The notes below the pieces were generated by a model. The model saw nothing but the letters and a program-made list of their open reading frames with translations, did not search any database and was not told where the DNA came from. A stretch of 64,000 nucleotides of DNA, taken from contig NZ_SZYH01000001.1 of the NCBI RefSeq assembly GCF_005298175.1, positions 310,001-374,000 of the forward strand. Reading direction: 5' to 3'. Numbering within the stretch: position 1 is the first letter of the stretch; each line of letters opens with the position of its first letter. The DNA is from Marinobacter panjinensis. Lineage in GTDB: Bacteria > Pseudomonadota > Gammaproteobacteria > Pseudomonadales > Oleiphilaceae. Shown here one piece after another: positions 1 through 9,378 of the stretch. The position numbers and the translations under genes were made by a program.

Positions 1-204
1 GAGATCAAGCCTCATCGCAAGGAAATTGATCCCAAGTACGATTTCCTGATGGAAGCGCCGGAGCGTGATCCCGAGGGCAACCCGACGGTGATCCGTTACA
101 GCCGCAAGACCAAGGAGCAGTACGTCATGTCGGAGAAAGAAGGCAAGGCGACGGGCTGGTCGGCGTGGTATGTGAACGGAAAGTGGCAGCCGAAAGAAAA
201 GTGA
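1..204 (+). CDS. topA: DNA topoisomerase I, C-terminal end (partial)
   Basis: The window opens inside this gene; only the last 67 codons are visible and the start lies upstream. The tail contains [16 protein letters not shown] followed by [14 protein letters not shown], which closely resembles the extreme C-terminus of E. coli-type TopA (FSRKTKQQYVSSEKDG...YVDGKW). TopA is the type IA enzyme that relaxes negative supercoils behind RNA polymerase; this part is the basic C-terminal region involved in DNA and polymerase contact, not the catalytic tyrosine domain. It is followed directly by a hairpin terminator. The assignment rests on a short but distinctive stretch. Confidence 0.85.
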   Translation, partial: EIKPHRKEIDPKYDFLMEAPERDPEGNPTVIRYSRKTKEQYVMSEKEGKATGWSAWYVNGKWQPKEK

Positions 205-217
205 TGGCTTGAAAGAA

Positions 218-252
218 AAACGGCAGGGTGGTTCCTCACCATCCTGCCGTTT
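218..252. terminator. bidirectional rho-independent terminator between topA and a convergent dehydrogenase gene
   Basis: A 14-bp stem (AAACGGCAGGGTGG pairing with CCATCCTGCCGTTT, one G-T pair) encloses a 7-nt loop. A and T runs on either side let it work on both strands, so it can end topA on the plus strand and the dehydrogenase on the minus strand. Confidence 0.85.
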
Positions 253-267
253 GTTGCAAAGTGAACG

Positions 268-1143
268 TCAGGATTTCTTGCGTAGCCGCTGAATCAGCGA
301 TGAAGTATCCCAGCGTTTCCCGCCCATCTGCTGAACATCCCCATAAAACTGATCCACCAGCGCCGCAACCGGCAGCCGGGCTCCATTCTTGCGCGCTTCC
401 TCCAGGCAGATCGCCAGGTCCTTACGCATCCAGTCAACGGCAAACCCATGCTCGAATTCGCCGTCAATCATGGTGCCGGAGCGGTTTTCCATCTGCCATG
501 ACTGGGCTGCACCCTTAGAGATAACATCCACGACTTTGCGTACATCGAGCTCTGCCTGCTCTGCAAAGTGAAGCGCCTCGGACAGTCCCTGTACCAGGCC
601 GGCGATGGCAATCTGGTTGACCATCTTGGTCTTCTGGCCACTGCCAACCGGGCCCATCAGGTTCAGGGCCTTGGAATAATGCTCCATCAGTGGCTTCGCT
701 TGCGAGAAGGGATCATTTTCGCCGCCGCACATGATCGTGAGCTTGCCGTTTTCAGCCCCTTGCTGGCCGCCGGAGACAGGTGCATCGATAAATTCAAGAT
801 TGCGTGCCCTGGCAAGCTGCGCCAGCTGTTCGGCAATGCCTGCAGAAGCCGTGGTGTGATCCACCAGAATGGCGCCGGGCTTGGCATTGGCGATGATGCC
901 CTCGGGCCCCTCGAAGACTTCCACAAGGTCGTGGTCAGCGCCGACGCAGGTAAATACGAAGTCGGCTTCCATCACGGTGCTGGCGATAGAGTCGCAGGCT
1001 TTGCCCGGGTATTTACCGGCCCAGGTAGCGGATTTTTCGGCGCTACGGTTCCAGACCCTTACGTCGATTCCTGCGTTTGCGAGATGGCCGGCCATGGGAT
1101 AACCCATGATGCCCAGGCCGATAAATGCTGCGGTTACGCTCAT
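268..1143 (-). CDS. NAD(P)-dependent beta-hydroxyacid dehydrogenase (3-hydroxyisobutyrate dehydrogenase family)
   Basis: A 291-residue soluble enzyme of the MmsB/GarR/YihU class. The N-terminus has the Rossmann motif GLGIMGYPMAGHL (residues about 9-21). The substrate loop DAPVSGGQQGAENGKL lies near 120, and GQKTKMVNQ near 168 contains the family's catalytic lysine. Length is normal (about 290-300). Such enzymes oxidise 3-hydroxyisobutyrate or reduce tartronate or succinic semialdehyde; sequence alone does not settle which, so no symbol is given. The gene is monocistronic, convergent with topA and separated from gltA by a terminator. Confidence 0.85.
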   Translation of the reverse strand: MSVTAAFIGLGIMGYPMAGHLANAGIDVRVWNRSAEKSATWAGKYPGKACDSIASTVMEADFVFTCVGADHDLVEVFEGPEGIIANAKPGAILVDHTTASAGIAEQLAQLARARNLEFIDAPVSGGQQGAENGKLTIMCGGENDPFSQAKPLMEHYSKALNLMGPVGSGQKTKMVNQIAIAGLVQGLSEALHFAEQAELDVRKVVDVISKGAAQSWQMENRSGTMIDGEFEHGFAVDWMRKDLAICLEEARKNGARLPVAALVDQFYGDVQQMGGKRWDTSSLIQRLRKKS

Positions 1144-1211
1144 ACAGTCTGTCTCCGGACTTTGGTTATTATTGGGAAATCAGCCTTAATCATTACAGAA
1201 TGAGCAGACAC

Positions 1212-1241
1212 AAAAAAGGCCGCTGTGCAGCGGCCTTTTTT
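1212..1241 (-). terminator. rho-independent terminator of gltA
   Basis: GGCCGCTG and CAGCGGCC form a perfect stem flanked by six A on one side and six T on the other, so it terminates in either direction. It lies 28 bp beyond the gltA stop and also insulates the upstream dehydrogenase gene. Confidence 0.85.
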
Positions 1242-1269
1242 GATAGCGGGTTTGATAACCCGGTTTTGC

Positions 1270-2544
1270 CTATTTTTCCGGATATTTCCGGGCTTCTTCG
1301 CCGGTGTACAACTGGCGCGGACGGCCAATGCGATAATCGCCGCTGACCATCTCGTTCCAGTGGGAGAACCAGCCAATGGTGCGGGACAGGGCAAAGATGA
1401 CGGTGAACATGGACGTCGGGATGCCGATTGCCTTGAGAATCAGGCCGGAATAGAAGTCCACGTTCGGGTAAAGCTTACGCTGGACGAAATATTCGTCTTC
1501 CAGTGCAATTTTTTCCAGTCGCTGGGCAATTCGCAGCAATGGGTCGTTCTCCAGGCCCAGTTCGGTCAGCACTTCGTAAGCCGTTTCCGCCATGACTTTG
1601 GCGCGCGGGTCGAAGTTCTTGTAAACCCGGTGACCAAAGCCCATCAGGCGGAATGGGTCGTCCTTGTCCTTGGCCTTGGCAATGAACTTCTCGATATTGG
1701 CCTCGTCGCCGATTTCCGCGAGCATGTCCAGAACCGCTTCGTTGGCGCCACCGTGAGCCGGGCCCCAAAGGGCAGCAATGCCGGAGGCAATGCACGCGTA
1801 CGGGTTGGCGCCGGTAGAGCCGGCGAGACGTACCGTGGAGGTGGACGCATTCTGCTCGTGGTCCGCGTGCAGGATGAAAATCTTGTCCATGGCTTTGGCC
1901 AGGATTGGGTTCGGCTTGTACTCCTCGCAGGGAACGCCAAACATCATCTGCAGGAAATTCTCGGCGTAGGACAGGTCGTTGCGGGGGTACACGAACGGCT
2001 GGCCAATACTGTACTTGTAACACCAGGCCGCAATGGTCGGCATTTTGGCAACCAGGCGGTGTGCAGTAATTTCACGCTGATGGGCATTGGTAACGTCCAT
2101 CTGGTCGTGATAGAACGCGGAAAGCGCCCCGACTACGCCACACATGATGGCCATTGGATGCGCATCCCGGCGGAAGCCCTGGAAGAAGTTGCGCATCTGG
2201 TCATGCAGCATGGTGTGGCTTTTGATCGTTTCGTGGAATTTCCTGTTTTCTTCCGGGGTGGGCAGCTCGCCATTGAGCAGCAGGTAGCAGACTTCGAGGT
2301 AGTCCGAATTTTCAGCCAGTTCCTCGATCGGGTAGCCCCGGTGCAGGAGAACACCGTTGGCGCCGTCAATGTAGGTGATCTGTGATTCACAGGCGGCAGT
2401 GGACACAAATCCGGGGTCGTAAGTAAAGACGCCTTCCTGGACCAGGCTTCTCACGTCAATGACGTCAGGGCCGACGGTGCCCGAGTAGATCGGTAGCTCG
2501 ATGGACTTGTCACCCACCGAAAGCGTGGCTTTCCTGTCGGTCAT
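1270..2544 (-). CDS. gltA: citrate synthase (type II)
   Basis: Condenses oxaloacetate and acetyl-CoA to citrate, the entry step of the TCA cycle. At 424 residues it has the usual length of the hexameric, NADH-sensitive Gram-negative type. Recognisable elements are the N-terminal small beta domain, the motif [12 protein letters not shown] with its active-site histidine, and [13 protein letters not shown] with the second catalytic histidine region. The ATG is preceded by AGGAG at good spacing. It is transcribed divergently from sdhCDAB, the same arrangement as in enterics and pseudomonads, and has its own strong promoter and terminator. Confidence 0.97.
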   Translation of the reverse strand: MTDRKATLSVGDKSIELPIYSGTVGPDVIDVRSLVQEGVFTYDPGFVSTAACESQITYIDGANGVLLHRGYPIEELAENSDYLEVCYLLLNGELPTPEENRKFHETIKSHTMLHDQMRNFFQGFRRDAHPMAIMCGVVGALSAFYHDQMDVTNAHQREITAHRLVAKMPTIAAWCYKYSIGQPFVYPRNDLSYAENFLQMMFGVPCEEYKPNPILAKAMDKIFILHADHEQNASTSTVRLAGSTGANPYACIASGIAALWGPAHGGANEAVLDMLAEIGDEANIEKFIAKAKDKDDPFRLMGFGHRVYKNFDPRAKVMAETAYEVLTELGLENDPLLRIAQRLEKIALEDEYFVQRKLYPNVDFYSGLILKAIGIPTSMFTVIFALSRTIGWFSHWNEMVSGDYRIGRPRQLYTGEEARKYPEK

Positions 2545-2611
2545 GGTGCTCTCCTATTTATCAGCATTTGGATGCGCTAGAAGGCGCGTATTATCGCAAA
2601 ACTGGCGGCAA

Positions 2612-2639
2612 AATATAGGGCGTTGGCTTTTTTTGTCAA
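2612..2639 (-). promoter_or_regulatory. sigma-70 promoter of gltA
   Basis: On the minus strand a perfect TTGACA (2639-2634) is followed after 16 bp by TATATT (2617-2612). The predicted start near 2605 leaves a leader of about 60 nt before the gltA ATG. Confidence 0.75.
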
Positions 2640-2789
2640 TGGAGGGGGCAATAAAACCCATTATTTGACACTCACTGTAAATCAGGGAAACCCGGAATAC
2701 GCCCTTAACGGAGGCTGAATTGAATTTGTCAATCATCTATATAGCGAGTCCGAAGCCCTGATTTAACGGGGTTTACCAAGGTTGTGCGT

Positions 2790-2818
2790 TTGTAATTGAC
2801 AGGGGTACTCCTTATAAT
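2790..2818 (+). promoter_or_regulatory. candidate sigma-70 promoter of the sdh operon
   Basis: A perfect TATAAT (2813-2818) sits 17 bp after TTGTAA (2790-2795). A second TTGACA at 2796-2801 is too close to the -10 to pair with it. The 455-bp gltA-sdhC interval holds this promoter, the gltA promoter and an sdh leader of about 175 nt; I see no gene in it. Confidence 0.55.
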
Positions 2819-2999
2819 CCCTATCCCGGAATCGGGGATACACTAGGCCGCAGCGTCAATATCAAAAGAACGCTTGCCGGTTTTTCTCCCTCCTTAGGCA
2901 ATCGTGTACCGAATTCGTTCAACACGATAATCCTTACATACCAACCATCCGCATCCGGTTCTTCCGGCCCGCGGGTCCAAAAGAGAGTGTGAGAGCGCT

Positions 3000-3374
3000 G
3001 TGAATAGCAAACGACCAGTAAATCTCGATCTCGGCAAGTTCCATTTTCCGCTGCCAGCCATCACGTCCATACTGCATCGCGTCAGTGGCATCATCATTTT
3101 TGTGGGTGTTGCTTTCATGCTGTACGGACTTCAGCTTTCCCTGTCCGGGGAAGAGGGCTTCAGCCGCGTTAGTGGATTGCTGGACAGTTTCCTTGCGAAG
3201 CTGATTACCTGGGGCATTCTGTCTGCCTTGCTGTACCACCTGGTTGCGGGTATCAAACACCTGCTGATGGATATGGGCATCGGCGAAGAGCTTGAAAGTG
3301 GCCGGCTCGCGGCGAAAGCCACAGTCGTGATTTCCGTTATTCTCATCCTTCTGGCAGGAGTCTGGGTATGGTAA
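3000..3374 (+). CDS. sdhC: succinate dehydrogenase cytochrome b556 subunit
   Basis: Membrane anchor subunit of complex II that helps bind haem b and quinone. The 124-residue protein starts with GTG and begins MNSKRPVNLDL. It carries the family motif FPLPAITSILHRVSG near residues 18-32, where the SxxHRxSG pattern contributes to the quinone site. Three hydrophobic segments follow, and the haem-ligand histidine is probably in LLYHLVAGIKHLLMD (about 79-93). The gene overlaps sdhD by 7 nt, which implies translational coupling, and heads sdhCDAB. Confidence 0.95.
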   Translation: MNSKRPVNLDLGKFHFPLPAITSILHRVSGIIIFVGVAFMLYGLQLSLSGEEGFSRVSGLLDSFLAKLITWGILSALLYHLVAGIKHLLMDMGIGEELESGRLAAKATVVISVILILLAGVWVW

Positions 3375-3712
3375 GCAGCGTAACGAACCTCGGACGCAGC
3401 GGCGTATTCGACTGGATGATCCAGCGCGTGACCGCCTACGTACTTGCTCTGTATACAATTTTTCTGTTCGGTTTCATGTTGACCTCTGACGTCAATTACG
3501 AGACGTGGTCCGCACTCTTCGATCAGACCTGGTTCCGCATCTTTACCTTGCTCGCACTGCTGTCAATCGGTGCGCATGCCTGGGTGGGGCTCTGGACAGT
3601 AACAACGGATTACATCAAGGCGACTCTGCCCCGGTTCCTGGTTCAGGCACTGTGTGGTTTGACAATGTTCGTGTATGTAGTCTGGGGCATTCAGATTCTT
3701 TGGGGGCTTTAA
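3368..3712 (+). CDS. sdhD: succinate dehydrogenase hydrophobic membrane anchor subunit
   Basis: Second membrane anchor of complex II, 114 residues with three predicted transmembrane helices. Residues around VFDWMIQRVTAYVLALY (about 14-30) match the SdhD quinone-site segment, and GAHAWVGLWTVTTDYIK (about 68-84) carries the haem-proximal histidine and the family DY motif. The start codon lies inside the sdhC end and the stop is 3 bp before sdhA, so the four sdh cistrons are tightly packed. Confidence 0.95.
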   Translation: MVSSVTNLGRSGVFDWMIQRVTAYVLALYTIFLFGFMLTSDVNYETWSALFDQTWFRIFTLLALLSIGAHAWVGLWTVTTDYIKATLPRFLVQALCGLTMFVYVVWGIQILWGL

Positions 3713-3715
3713 TTA

Positions 3716-5488
3716 ATGGCTAATATCAAGACCATGTCTTACGACGCGATTGTTATCGGTGGTGGCGGTGCCGGTATGCGTGCCGCCCTTCAGCTGACCG
3801 AATCCGGCGTCAATACTGCGTGTATCACCAAGGTGTTTCCGACACGTTCCCACACAGTGTCTGCCCAGGGCGGTATTACCTGTGCGATAGCCAGTGCCGA
3901 TCCCAATGATGACTGGCGCTGGCACATGTACGACACCGTCAAGGGCTCTGACTACATTGCCGATCAGGATGCCGTCGAGTACATGTGTTCAGTAGGCCCG
4001 CAGGCCGTTTTTGAGCTTGAGCACATGGGGCTGCCGTTCTCCCGTACCGAGCAGGGCCGTATCTATCAGCGTCCGTTCGGCGGCCAGTCCAAGGGTCCGG
4101 ACAACCCCACTCAGGCGGCGCGCACCTGTGCCGCTGCTGACCGTACCGGGCACGCATTGCTGCACACCCTGTATCAGGCAAACCTGAAAGGTGGCACAAC
4201 GTTCCTGAACGAGTGGTACGCGGTTGACCTGGTCAAGAACAGCAAAGACGAAGTCGTCGGTGTTGTTGCGATTGAAATCGAAACCGGTGAAGTGGCTTAC
4301 ATCAAAGCCAAGGCAACGGTTCTGGCCACCGGCGGTGCGGGTCGCATCTACGCCTCTACCACCAACGCCCTGATCAATACCGGCGACGGAATCGGCATGG
4401 CACTGCGTGCGGGCTTCCCGATGCAGGACATGGAGATGTGGCAGTTCCACCCCACCGGCATTCACGGTGCCGGCACGCTGGTGACCGAAGGTTGCCGGGG
4501 TGAGGGTGGTTATCTGATCAACTCCGAGGGTGAGCGTTTTATGGAGCGGTATGCTCCCAACGCGAAAGACCTGGCTGGTCGTGACGTTGTCGCGCGTTCG
4601 ATGGTCATCGAGATTCTTGAAGGCCGCGGCTGTGGCCCGGAGAAAGATCACGTTCTGCTGAAGCTGGATCATTTGGGTGAAGAAACCCTGAACCTGCGTC
4701 TGCCGGGTATCTGTGAGTTGTCACGTACCTTTGCACACGTGGACCCGGTCAAAGAGCCGGTTCCGGTTGTTCCGACCTGTCATTACATGATGGGCGGCAT
4801 TCCGACCAACGTCGGCGGTCAGGCTCTGAGCCAGGACGAAAACGGGAAAGACAAGCCCATTCCGGGTCTGTTCGCCTGCGGCGAAGCGGCCTGCGTATCC
4901 GTACACGGTGCCAACCGTCTGGGTGGCAACTCGCTGCTTGACCTTGTGGTGTTTGGCCGTGCGGCTGGCCTGCATATTGAAGAACAGCTCCGTGGCGGCT
5001 TCGAGGTTGACGGCGCCAGCGAGCAGGACATCAAGAATGCCATGGCTCGCCTTGACCGCCTTAACAGTGCGTCCGAAGGTGAAAGTGTTGCCGACGTTCG
5101 CAAGGACCTGCAGAGTTGCATGCAGCTGTACTTTGGCGTATTCCGTGACGGTAAGAGCATGGAAGAGGGGCTCAAGAAGCTGGAGACGATCGGTGAGCGT
5201 GTTCGTAACACCAAGCTGGCCGATACCAGTAACGCCTTCAACACCGCTCGTATCGAAGCGCTTGAACTCGATAATCTTTTCGAAGTGGCTCAGGCTACCG
5301 CCATTTCCGCGTTTGAACGTAAGGAAAGCCGCGGCGCCCACGCCCGTAACGACTTTACCGAGCGTGACGATGAGAACTGGCTCAAGCACTCTATGTATTA
5401 CCCGGTAGACAAGCGTGTCGGTAAGCGTGATGTGAATTTTGCGCCGAAGACAGTTGACACGTTTGAGCCGAAGGTCCGGACTTACTGA
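3716..5488 (+). CDS. sdhA: succinate dehydrogenase flavoprotein subunit
   Basis: Catalytic subunit of complex II, oxidising succinate to fumarate with covalently bound FAD. The 590-residue chain has the dinucleotide-binding [10 protein letters not shown] at about 15-24. The FAD-linking histidine is in [11 protein letters not shown] (His46). The substrate-site motif [12 protein letters not shown] is near 242-253, and the C-terminal FAD contact [21 protein letters not shown] follows. Length equals that of E. coli SdhA. It associates with the SdhB iron-sulfur protein on the cytoplasmic face of the inner membrane. Confidence 0.98.
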   Translation: MANIKTMSYDAIVIGGGGAGMRAALQLTESGVNTACITKVFPTRSHTVSAQGGITCAIASADPNDDWRWHMYDTVKGSDYIADQDAVEYMCSVGPQAVFELEHMGLPFSRTEQGRIYQRPFGGQSKGPDNPTQAARTCAAADRTGHALLHTLYQANLKGGTTFLNEWYAVDLVKNSKDEVVGVVAIEIETGEVAYIKAKATVLATGGAGRIYASTTNALINTGDGIGMALRAGFPMQDMEMWQFHPTGIHGAGTLVTEGCRGEGGYLINSEGERFMERYAPNAKDLAGRDVVARSMVIEILEGRGCGPEKDHVLLKLDHLGEETLNLRLPGICELSRTFAHVDPVKEPVPVVPTCHYMMGGIPTNVGGQALSQDENGKDKPIPGLFACGEAACVSVHGANRLGGNSLLDLVVFGRAAGLHIEEQLRGGFEVDGASEQDIKNAMARLDRLNSASEGESVADVRKDLQSCMQLYFGVFRDGKSMEEGLKKLETIGERVRNTKLADTSNAFNTARIEALELDNLFEVAQATAISAFERKESRGAHARNDFTERDDENWLKHSMYYPVDKRVGKRDVNFAPKTVDTFEPKVRTY

Positions 5489-5501
5489 GGGGGACGTCAA
5501 A

Positions 5502-6206
5502 ATGTTAGTGAGCCTTTATCGTTATAACCCGGAAACCGACAACGCGCCTTACATGCAGGACGTGGAAGTCGAGGTTCCGGAAGGCAAGGACCTGATGGTC
5601 CTTGATGTGCTGAACCTCATTAAAGAGCGCGATCCTTCAATGGCCTACCGTCGTTCCTGCCGTGAGGGTGTTTGTGGCTCTGATGGCATGAACATGAATG
5701 GCAAGAACGGTCTTGCCTGCATCACTCCGATGTCGGAAGTGGTCAAGAACAACAAGCTGGTTCTGCGTCCGTTGCCCGGGCTGCCGGTCATTCGGGATCT
5801 GGTGGTCGACATGAGTCTTTTCTACAAACAGTATGAAAAGGTCATGCCGTACCTGGTTAACGACAATCCGGCACCTGCCATTGAACGTCTCCAATCTCCG
5901 GAAGATCGGGAGAAGCTGGATGGCCTGTACGAGTGTATTCTCTGTGCCTGCTGTTCCACGTCCTGTCCGTCGTTCTGGTGGAATCCGGACAAGTTCATCG
6001 GTCCTGCCGGCCTGCTCCAGGCCTACCGCTTCCTGGCGGACAGCCGCGATACGGCTCAGGAAGAACGGCTTGCCAATCTGGATGACCCCTTCAGCGTATT
6101 CCGCTGCCGCGGCATCATGAACTGTGTCAGTGTCTGTCCCAAAGGCCTGAACCCCACAAGGGCAATCGGCCATATCCGCAATCTTCTGCTTCAGCGGGCG
6201 ACGTAA
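5502..6206 (+). CDS. sdhB: succinate dehydrogenase iron-sulfur subunit
   Basis: Electron-transfer subunit linking SdhA flavin to quinone. I chose the ATG at 5502 because GAGGGGG lies just upstream and the protein then begins MLVSLYRYNP as usual (234 residues). The [2Fe-2S] cysteines are in SCREGVCGSDGMNMNG (about 53-68) with a further Cys in LACI. The [4Fe-4S] and [3Fe-4S] ligands are in CILCACCSTSCPS and CRGIMNCVSVCPKGLNP. It is the last gene of the sdh operon; a GC-rich hairpin follows at about 50 bp. Confidence 0.97.
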   Translation: MLVSLYRYNPETDNAPYMQDVEVEVPEGKDLMVLDVLNLIKERDPSMAYRRSCREGVCGSDGMNMNGKNGLACITPMSEVVKNNKLVLRPLPGLPVIRDLVVDMSLFYKQYEKVMPYLVNDNPAPAIERLQSPEDREKLDGLYECILCACCSTSCPSFWWNPDKFIGPAGLLQAYRFLADSRDTAQEERLANLDDPFSVFRCRGIMNCVSVCPKGLNPTRAIGHIRNLLLQRAT

Positions 6207-6258
6207 GCAGAATCTGGCACACGCGCTATACTGTGCTGACAAGCACGGCACCCGGGAT

Positions 6259-6278
6259 GGCCCGCAACGAGGCGGGCC
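6259..6278 (+). other. GC-rich hairpin after sdhB (possible attenuator or 3'-end stabiliser)
   Basis: GGCCCGC (6259-6265) pairs with GCGGGCC (6272-6278) around a 6-nt loop. No proper U tract follows (only CTTC), so it is not a convincing intrinsic terminator. It may protect the sdh transcript end or cause partial termination before sucA. It lies in the 309-bp interval between sdhB and sucA. Confidence 0.4.
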
Positions 6279-6339
6279 CTTCAACCAAAGGCTTATAGTC
6301 AAAAGTCTTAGCAGGGTGCACACTACGCAGGCCGTGACG

Positions 6340-6379
6340 GGAACTTATAAAGTTCCCCAGCGGCTTTGCTGAGTATAAT
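6340..6379 (+). promoter_or_regulatory. candidate sucA promoter with an overlapping inverted-repeat operator
   Basis: A perfect TATAAT lies at 6374-6379. The expected -35 position overlaps the perfect inverted repeat GGAACTT-ATA-AAGTTCC (6340-6356), and there is no good -35 hexamer. A weak -35 covered by a palindrome is the usual layout for a regulated promoter. The leader to the sucA ATG at 6516 would be about 130 nt. The regulator is unknown. Confidence 0.45.
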
Positions 6380-6515
6380 AACCACCGGGGAACGGAAAAC
6401 ATCCTTGTTGGGTGTGGTGGCCACAGTCGATCCCGTAAAAACCCGTATTGACTCAGATTTACCCCTGGCCGACCATAGCCAGCTCCCCGCACCAGCCCAA
6501 GGTGAGCTATTCAAA

Positions 6516-9353
6516 ATGCACGAAAGCATAATGGAGCAGTTATGGCAGACTTCCCACCTCCAAGGTGGAAATCTTGCCTATGTTGAGCAGCTTTTCGAAA
6601 CCTACCTGACAGACCCCAATGCCATTCCAGAAGAGTGGCGCAGCTACTTCGATAAACTTCCCAGTGTGGATGGCTACAAAGGCCGCGATATAGATCACTC
6701 ATCTATACGTCAACAGTTCGAGCACATTTCCCGTAATCAGCGTTTCCTTGCCTCCAGCGGTGTGCCTGCCAGCGCAACGGCGGATGCGGACAAGAAGCAG
6801 ATTCGTGTACTCCAGCTGATCAACGCCTTTCGTTTTCGTGGCCATCAGGAAGCCAGGCTTGACCCTCTCGGGGTCTGGAATCGTCCCCAGGTGGAAGACC
6901 TCGACCCCTCGTTCCATGAGCTCTCCGAGGCGGATTACGACCTCGAGTTCCAGACCGGCTCTCTGAACTTCGGTTCCGAGACCATGAAGCTCAAAGAAAT
7001 TGTGGGTGGTCTGCGTGAGACTTACTGTGGAAGTATTGGCGCCGAGTACATGCACGTTGTGGATACGCGGATCAAACGCTGGTTCCAGCAACGGATGGAA
7101 CCGGTTCGTTCCAGGCCCAACTACGAGGCCGGTACCCGCAAACATCTTCTGGAGCGTCTCACGGCTGCAGAGGGCCTGGAGAAGTATCTGGGTTCCCGCT
7201 ATCCGGGCGTGAAGCGTTTTGGCCTTGAAGGTGCCGAAACTCTCATCCCCTGCCTTGATGAGCTTATCCAGCGTGCGGGTAGCTATGGTGCCAAGGAAAT
7301 CGTGCTGGGCATGGCACACCGTGGCCGCCTGAACGTTCTGGTAAACACCCTCGGCAAAAACCCGAAAGAACTGTTTGACGAATTCGAGGGCAAGAAGCTC
7401 GCGGATTCCGGCTCCGGTGACGTCAAATACCACCAGGGTTTTTCATCCAACGTGATGACTGAAGGTGGTGAAATCCACCTGGCGCTGGCCTTTAACCCGT
7501 CACACCTGGAAATTGTCTCGCCAGTGGTTGTGGGTTCTGTTCGTGCCCGCCAGACCCGTCGTGAAGATCCCAACGGCACCCAGTGTGTACCCATTATCAT
7601 GCACGGTGACGCAGCCTTTGCAGGGCAGGGCGTGGTCATGGAAACCTTCCAGATGTCCCAGACCAGGGGCTACGGTGTTGGTGGAACCATCCATATCGTC
7701 ATTAACAACCAGGTCGGTTTCACCACCAGCAAACAGGAAGATGCCCGCTCTACGGAATACTGCACCGATGTGGCCAAGATGGTTCAGGCCCCGATTCTGC
7801 ACGTGAATGCGGATGATCCTGAAGCGGTCATGTTTGTGACCCAGATGGCCATGGATTATCGTCATGAATTCAAGAATGACGTGGTCATTGACCTGGTCTG
7901 CTATCGCCGCCGTGGCCACAACGAGGCGGATGAGCCGGCTGCTACCCAGCCGGTGATGTATGACAAAATTCGCAAGCTGACAACGACTCGTAACCTCTAC
8001 GCTGAAAAGCTGGTGGCGGACGGAATTATTACCGAGGAAGAGTCCAAGCAGATCGAGCTGGATTACCGTGATGAGCTGGACAAGGGCGACCATGTGGTCA
8101 AGGCGCTGGTCAAGGAACCTAACAAGGAGCTGTACGTAGACTGGACCCCCTATCTGGGCCACGAATGGACAGCGAAGTGCAAATCCAGTGTTGCTCTGAA
8201 GACGATCCAGAAGCTTGGCAAAAAGCTGACCCACGTGCCCGAGGGCTTCAGCATTCAGCGCCAGGTATCCAAGATCATCACTGATCGCGAGAAGATGACA
8301 GCCGGCGCACTGCCCATCAATTGGGGCTATGGCGAGATCATGGCCTACGCCACGCTGATCAATGAAGGGCACCCGGTCCGTATTACCGGGCAGGACGTAG
8401 GGCGCGGTACCTTCTCTCACCGTCATGCGGTTCTGCACAACCAGAAGGACGGCTCGACCCATATTGCCCTGGAGCATCTGGCCGAGGATCAGCCCGATTT
8501 CGAGATCTATGACTCGCTGCTGTCCGAAGAAGCCGTGATGGCCTTCGAATACGGTTATTCAACGACCGCTCCAAAGGGCCTGGTAGTCTGGGAGGCCCAG
8601 TTCGGCGACTTTGCCAACGGTGCTCAGGTGGTGATAGACCAGTTCCTGACCAGTGGCGAGCACAAATGGGGTCGCCTGTGTGGTCTGACCCTGCTGCTGC
8701 CTCATGGTTATGAAGGTCAGGGGCCTGAGCACAGCTCAGCTCGCCTTGAACGCTTCCTTCAGCTTTCTGCCGAGCACAATATTCAGGTATGTGTGCCGAC
8801 AACTCCGTCGCAGGTTTTTCACATGCTGCGCCGTCAGGTCAAGCGTCCGCTGCGCAAGCCGTTGGTCGCCATCACGCCGAAGAGTCTGTTGCGGCATAAA
8901 GAGGCAACCTCGGATCTTGACGATCTGACATCCGGCACTTTCAAGACAATTCTGCCGGAGAAAGAGCCTTCAGACCCGAAAAAAGTCAGTCGCCTGATAC
9001 TGTGCAGCGGCAAGGTCTATTTTGACCTGTTGGAGCGCAAGAAAGCTGACGAGCGGAATGATGTCGCTATCGTTCGTATTGAGCAGCTGTATCCATTCCC
9101 GGGGGATGACCTGGATGAGCTCCTGAGCCAGCACACTAAGCTCAAGCATGTAGTCTGGTGTCAGGAAGAGCCCATGAACCAGGGTGCCTGGTACTGCAGT
9201 CAGCATCACATGAGAAATGCACTGCATCGCCACAATCCCAAGTTGTATCTTCAGTACGCCGGTCGTGATGCTTCTGCTGCTCCGGCTTGTGGACACATGT
9301 CAGTCCACATTGAAGAGCAGAAAAAACTGGTTAACGACGCGTTTGAAATCTGA
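6516..9353 (+). CDS. sucA: 2-oxoglutarate dehydrogenase E1 component
   Basis: Thiamine-diphosphate-dependent decarboxylase that passes succinyl groups to the lipoyl arm of SucB. An in-frame reading extends 50 codons upstream, but I take the ATG at 6516, preceded by GGTGAG, because it gives MHESIMEQLWQTSHL and aligns with SucA N-termini such as the E. coli start. The 945-residue length compares with 933 in E. coli. Motifs include GMAHRGRLNVLVN (about 266-278), the cofactor region GDAAFAGQGVVMET, and the C-terminal transketolase-like half with GQDVGRGTFSHRHAVLHNQ. First gene of sucAB-lpd-sucCD. Confidence 0.97.
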   Translation: MHESIMEQLWQTSHLQGGNLAYVEQLFETYLTDPNAIPEEWRSYFDKLPSVDGYKGRDIDHSSIRQQFEHISRNQRFLASSGVPASATADADKKQIRVLQLINAFRFRGHQEARLDPLGVWNRPQVEDLDPSFHELSEADYDLEFQTGSLNFGSETMKLKEIVGGLRETYCGSIGAEYMHVVDTRIKRWFQQRMEPVRSRPNYEAGTRKHLLERLTAAEGLEKYLGSRYPGVKRFGLEGAETLIPCLDELIQRAGSYGAKEIVLGMAHRGRLNVLVNTLGKNPKELFDEFEGKKLADSGSGDVKYHQGFSSNVMTEGGEIHLALAFNPSHLEIVSPVVVGSVRARQTRREDPNGTQCVPIIMHGDAAFAGQGVVMETFQMSQTRGYGVGGTIHIVINNQVGFTTSKQEDARSTEYCTDVAKMVQAPILHVNADDPEAVMFVTQMAMDYRHEFKNDVVIDLVCYRRRGHNEADEPAATQPVMYDKIRKLTTTRNLYAEKLVADGIITEEESKQIELDYRDELDKGDHVVKALVKEPNKELYVDWTPYLGHEWTAKCKSSVALKTIQKLGKKLTHVPEGFSIQRQVSKIITDREKMTAGALPINWGYGEIMAYATLINEGHPVRITGQDVGRGTFSHRHAVLHNQKDGSTHIALEHLAEDQPDFEIYDSLLSEEAVMAFEYGYSTTAPKGLVVWEAQFGDFANGAQVVIDQFLTSGEHKWGRLCGLTLLLPHGYEGQGPEHSSARLERFLQLSAEHNIQVCVPTTPSQVFHMLRRQVKRPLRKPLVAITPKSLLRHKEATSDLDDLTSGTFKTILPEKEPSDPKKVSRLILCSGKVYFDLLERKKADERNDVAIVRIEQLYPFPGDDLDELLSQHTKLKHVVWCQEEPMNQGAWYCSQHHMRNALHRHNPKLYLQYAGRDASAAPACGHMSVHIEEQKKLVNDAFEI

Positions 9354-9378
9354 CGAGCTACCGAACTAAGGACCCGAG

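Noticed and set aside
1225-2385. 386-codon open frame on the plus strand opposite gltA
   Set aside because: It is the antisense shadow of citrate synthase, an effect of GC-rich codon use; no family resemblance.
2796-2818. TTGACA at 2796 as the -35 partner of TATAAT at 2813
   Set aside because: The spacer is only 11 bp, too short for sigma-70; TTGTAA at 2790 has the proper 17 bp.
6366-6515. N-terminal extension of 50 residues on sucA
   Set aside because: The upstream reading has no ribosome site and contains the promoter-like TATAAT at 6374; the ATG at 6516 matches the usual SucA start.
7500-8477. 325-codon frame opposite sucA
   Set aside because: Antisense shadow of a strongly conserved gene, without a ribosome site or recognisable motifs.
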